This document shows, in pieces, positions 63,140 through 64,000 of a DNA stretch of 64,000 nt (position 1 is its first letter; every line of letters begins with the position of its first letter). A model generated the notes under the pieces. The model ran no database searches and was not told where the DNA came from. It saw only the letters and a program-made list of their open reading frames with translations. Source of the stretch: Symbiodinium kawagutii (Eukaryota; Sar; Dinophyceae; Suessiales; Symbiodiniaceae); the NCBI GenBank assembly GCA_009767595.1, contig VSDK01002138.1:839931-903930 (forward strand). The letters are read 5' to 3'. Both the position numbers and the translations under genes were made by a program.

Positions 63140-63243
63140 TAAGTTCAGTGAACGAACCACCAAACGTCGTCTCCATCTTCCAATCTGAGCGTTCCGGGCC
63201 ATGGCCGTAGGGATTGCCGCAGGGATTGGGAAGGAGCTGTAGC
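63140..63243 (-). CDS. Exon candidate, minus strand
   Basis: Acceptor CACCTTCTCAG then LQLLPNPCGNPYGHGPERSD, WKMETTFGGSFTELT. The 3' end lies in a duplicated GGTAGATCTCGT motif (63109 and 63131). Phase would agree with the exon at 63.5 kb if that one ends at GA|GTATCT. Unknown domain. Confidence 0.38.
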
Positions 63244-63447
63244 CTGAGAAGGTGATCGGACTCGATACCATGAAATGAATCGTTTTTAAGCATCATGGCT
63301 GTGTCAGCCATCATTCACCTCATCATTAGCCATTTTTTTTGTTCCTAGGGCGTCCGAAGGGTTTATCATTCAGCACAAAAAGAGGGTCATTCCTGCGGTT
63401 GCACCATGGGCCAAGCCAGCTTTTGAGGACGCCTAGGCTCGCTTTAC

Positions 63448-63578
63448 GCAGCCAAGATACTCTTGCAGAAACGACGCGCCGCCCATATCCCTGGCAATGT
63501 CCAGCATTGCCTGACACAGCGGCGAACTGCTGATCGCCACCACGTGCAGCGGAGTATGTTGGTATCGGTTCGTAATAC
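63448..63578 (-). CDS. Ankyrin-like repeat exon, minus strand
   Basis: After TGCAATCCCTAG the minus frame reads NRYQHTPLHVVAISSSPLCQ then AMLDIARDMGGASFLQEYLG, ending TGC|GTAAAG. TPLHxxAxxxxxxxxxxxLxxxGG fits one ankyrin repeat, a protein-binding module, here in one exon. The frame would hit TAG a few codons after the donor. A plus frame opposite is Arg/Ser-rich. Confidence 0.45.
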
Positions 63579-63621
63579 CTAGGGATTGCACAAAAAGGGC
63601 AAGGCTTCATAGATCACCATC

Positions 63622-63828
63622 ATGCTTCAGTATGATGGCTCTTCCCCGTGGAAATCTCCAATCTCCCCTCAGTTTCCAGTATTGTTCAACCAGAAGCTTT
63701 TCAAACTGCCCCACTCGAAACCAGGTGCCCTTGTTGAAAGATTGGAGTACTGGAGTACCTTCCGTGCATTAACTGATCATGAAATTGGATGTTCTTCGAC
63801 ATGCCACCAGTTTCGGCCACATAAATGA
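63622..63828 (+). CDS. 68-codon ORF
   Basis: ATG to TGA: MLQYDGSSPWKSPISPQFPV, FNQKLFKLPHSKPGALVERL, YWSTFRALTDHEIGCSS. Natural composition, no minus rival in the supplied frames. It may be a small gene or terminal exon. Not recognised. Confidence 0.42.
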   Translation: MLQYDGSSPWKSPISPQFPVLFNQKLFKLPHSKPGALVERLEYWSTFRALTDHEIGCSSTCHQFRPHK

Positions 63829-64000
63829 TGAGTTTGTGTTCCCCAAGGCATTTGGGGACCAATCTTAGGGTTGTCACTTGGAAGACTCAAAGCAACTTCC
63901 TATCCGCATTGGCACCACTCAGGGGGATAAGTATCAAGCATTGTCAAATAACCACTGGCTAAACACTATCCAGCCATGGATTAGCAATAATAATCATTGT

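Overview
This window is eukaryotic nuclear DNA that is poor in genes and rich in repeats. It contains no bacterial-type operons, rRNA or tRNA that I could find. A dinoflagellate, probably related to Symbiodiniaceae, is the best guess. The main reason is a fragmented minus-strand gene between about 18.97 and 23.20 kb. Its exon pieces spell, in order, motifs I remember from a domain that recurs in predicted Symbiodiniaceae proteins: TYWICTMSVNQH, ASICGGFGEEP, VCTCEEPKHFND, ELNKFDDMMMVLHHRD, NRAWCIAEIVDAA and DSLAVLDVTECRATSE. That match is from memory and was not searched. Very short exons, introns of 40-80 bp with GT-AG and some possible GC-AG ends, and long repeat-filled spacers fit the same picture.

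Layout. 0-16 kb: degenerate AACCATTA/GGTTAATG sequence with small GC-rich exon-like islands, plus a 262-bp duplication disrupted by a 729-bp insertion. 17-23.9 kb: a plus-strand gene model at 17.0-18.0 kb, the minus-strand domain gene, and a terminal exon at 23.8 kb. 24.2-26.1 kb: ACATTACAT-type low-complexity DNA. 28.0-35.3 kb: a block of stacked arrays, including (CAT)n, (CTA)n, (GAT)n, a 15-bp GCAAAACGTACCA family, 13 exact periods of a 161-bp higher-order repeat, a 30-bp repeat, a ~54-bp minisatellite and a CAA/GAA tract. 36-46 kb: mostly unique sequence with many protein-like open stretches on both strands. 47-56 kb: mixed, with a good minus-strand membrane-protein model at 52.1-53.15 kb. 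57-64 kb: short exon-like pieces, CATCATT-rich spacer, and minus-strand exons including one ankyrin-like repeat.

Mobile DNA. Two short inverted-repeat families are scattered throughout. Family A is about 100 bp, with ends CTGGTTGGTGG...CCACCAACCAG. Family B is about 115 bp, with ends TGGCTGTGGGTCAA...TTGACCCATAGCCA. Both carry GT/AG-like dinucleotides at their ends and often sit next to exon-like islands, so they could be introner-like. A third class may be new: tiny insertions of 25-61 bp, each a simple-sequence run plus the core CCAYCRCC, flanked by 9-13 bp direct repeats.

Limits. Coding calls rest on open frames, residue composition, splice-like boundaries and phase agreement. For many islands both strands are open. 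One plus-strand ORF that looked convincing turned out to be antisense to a recognisable exon, so strand calls without a motif are uncertain. Most proteins were not recognised.
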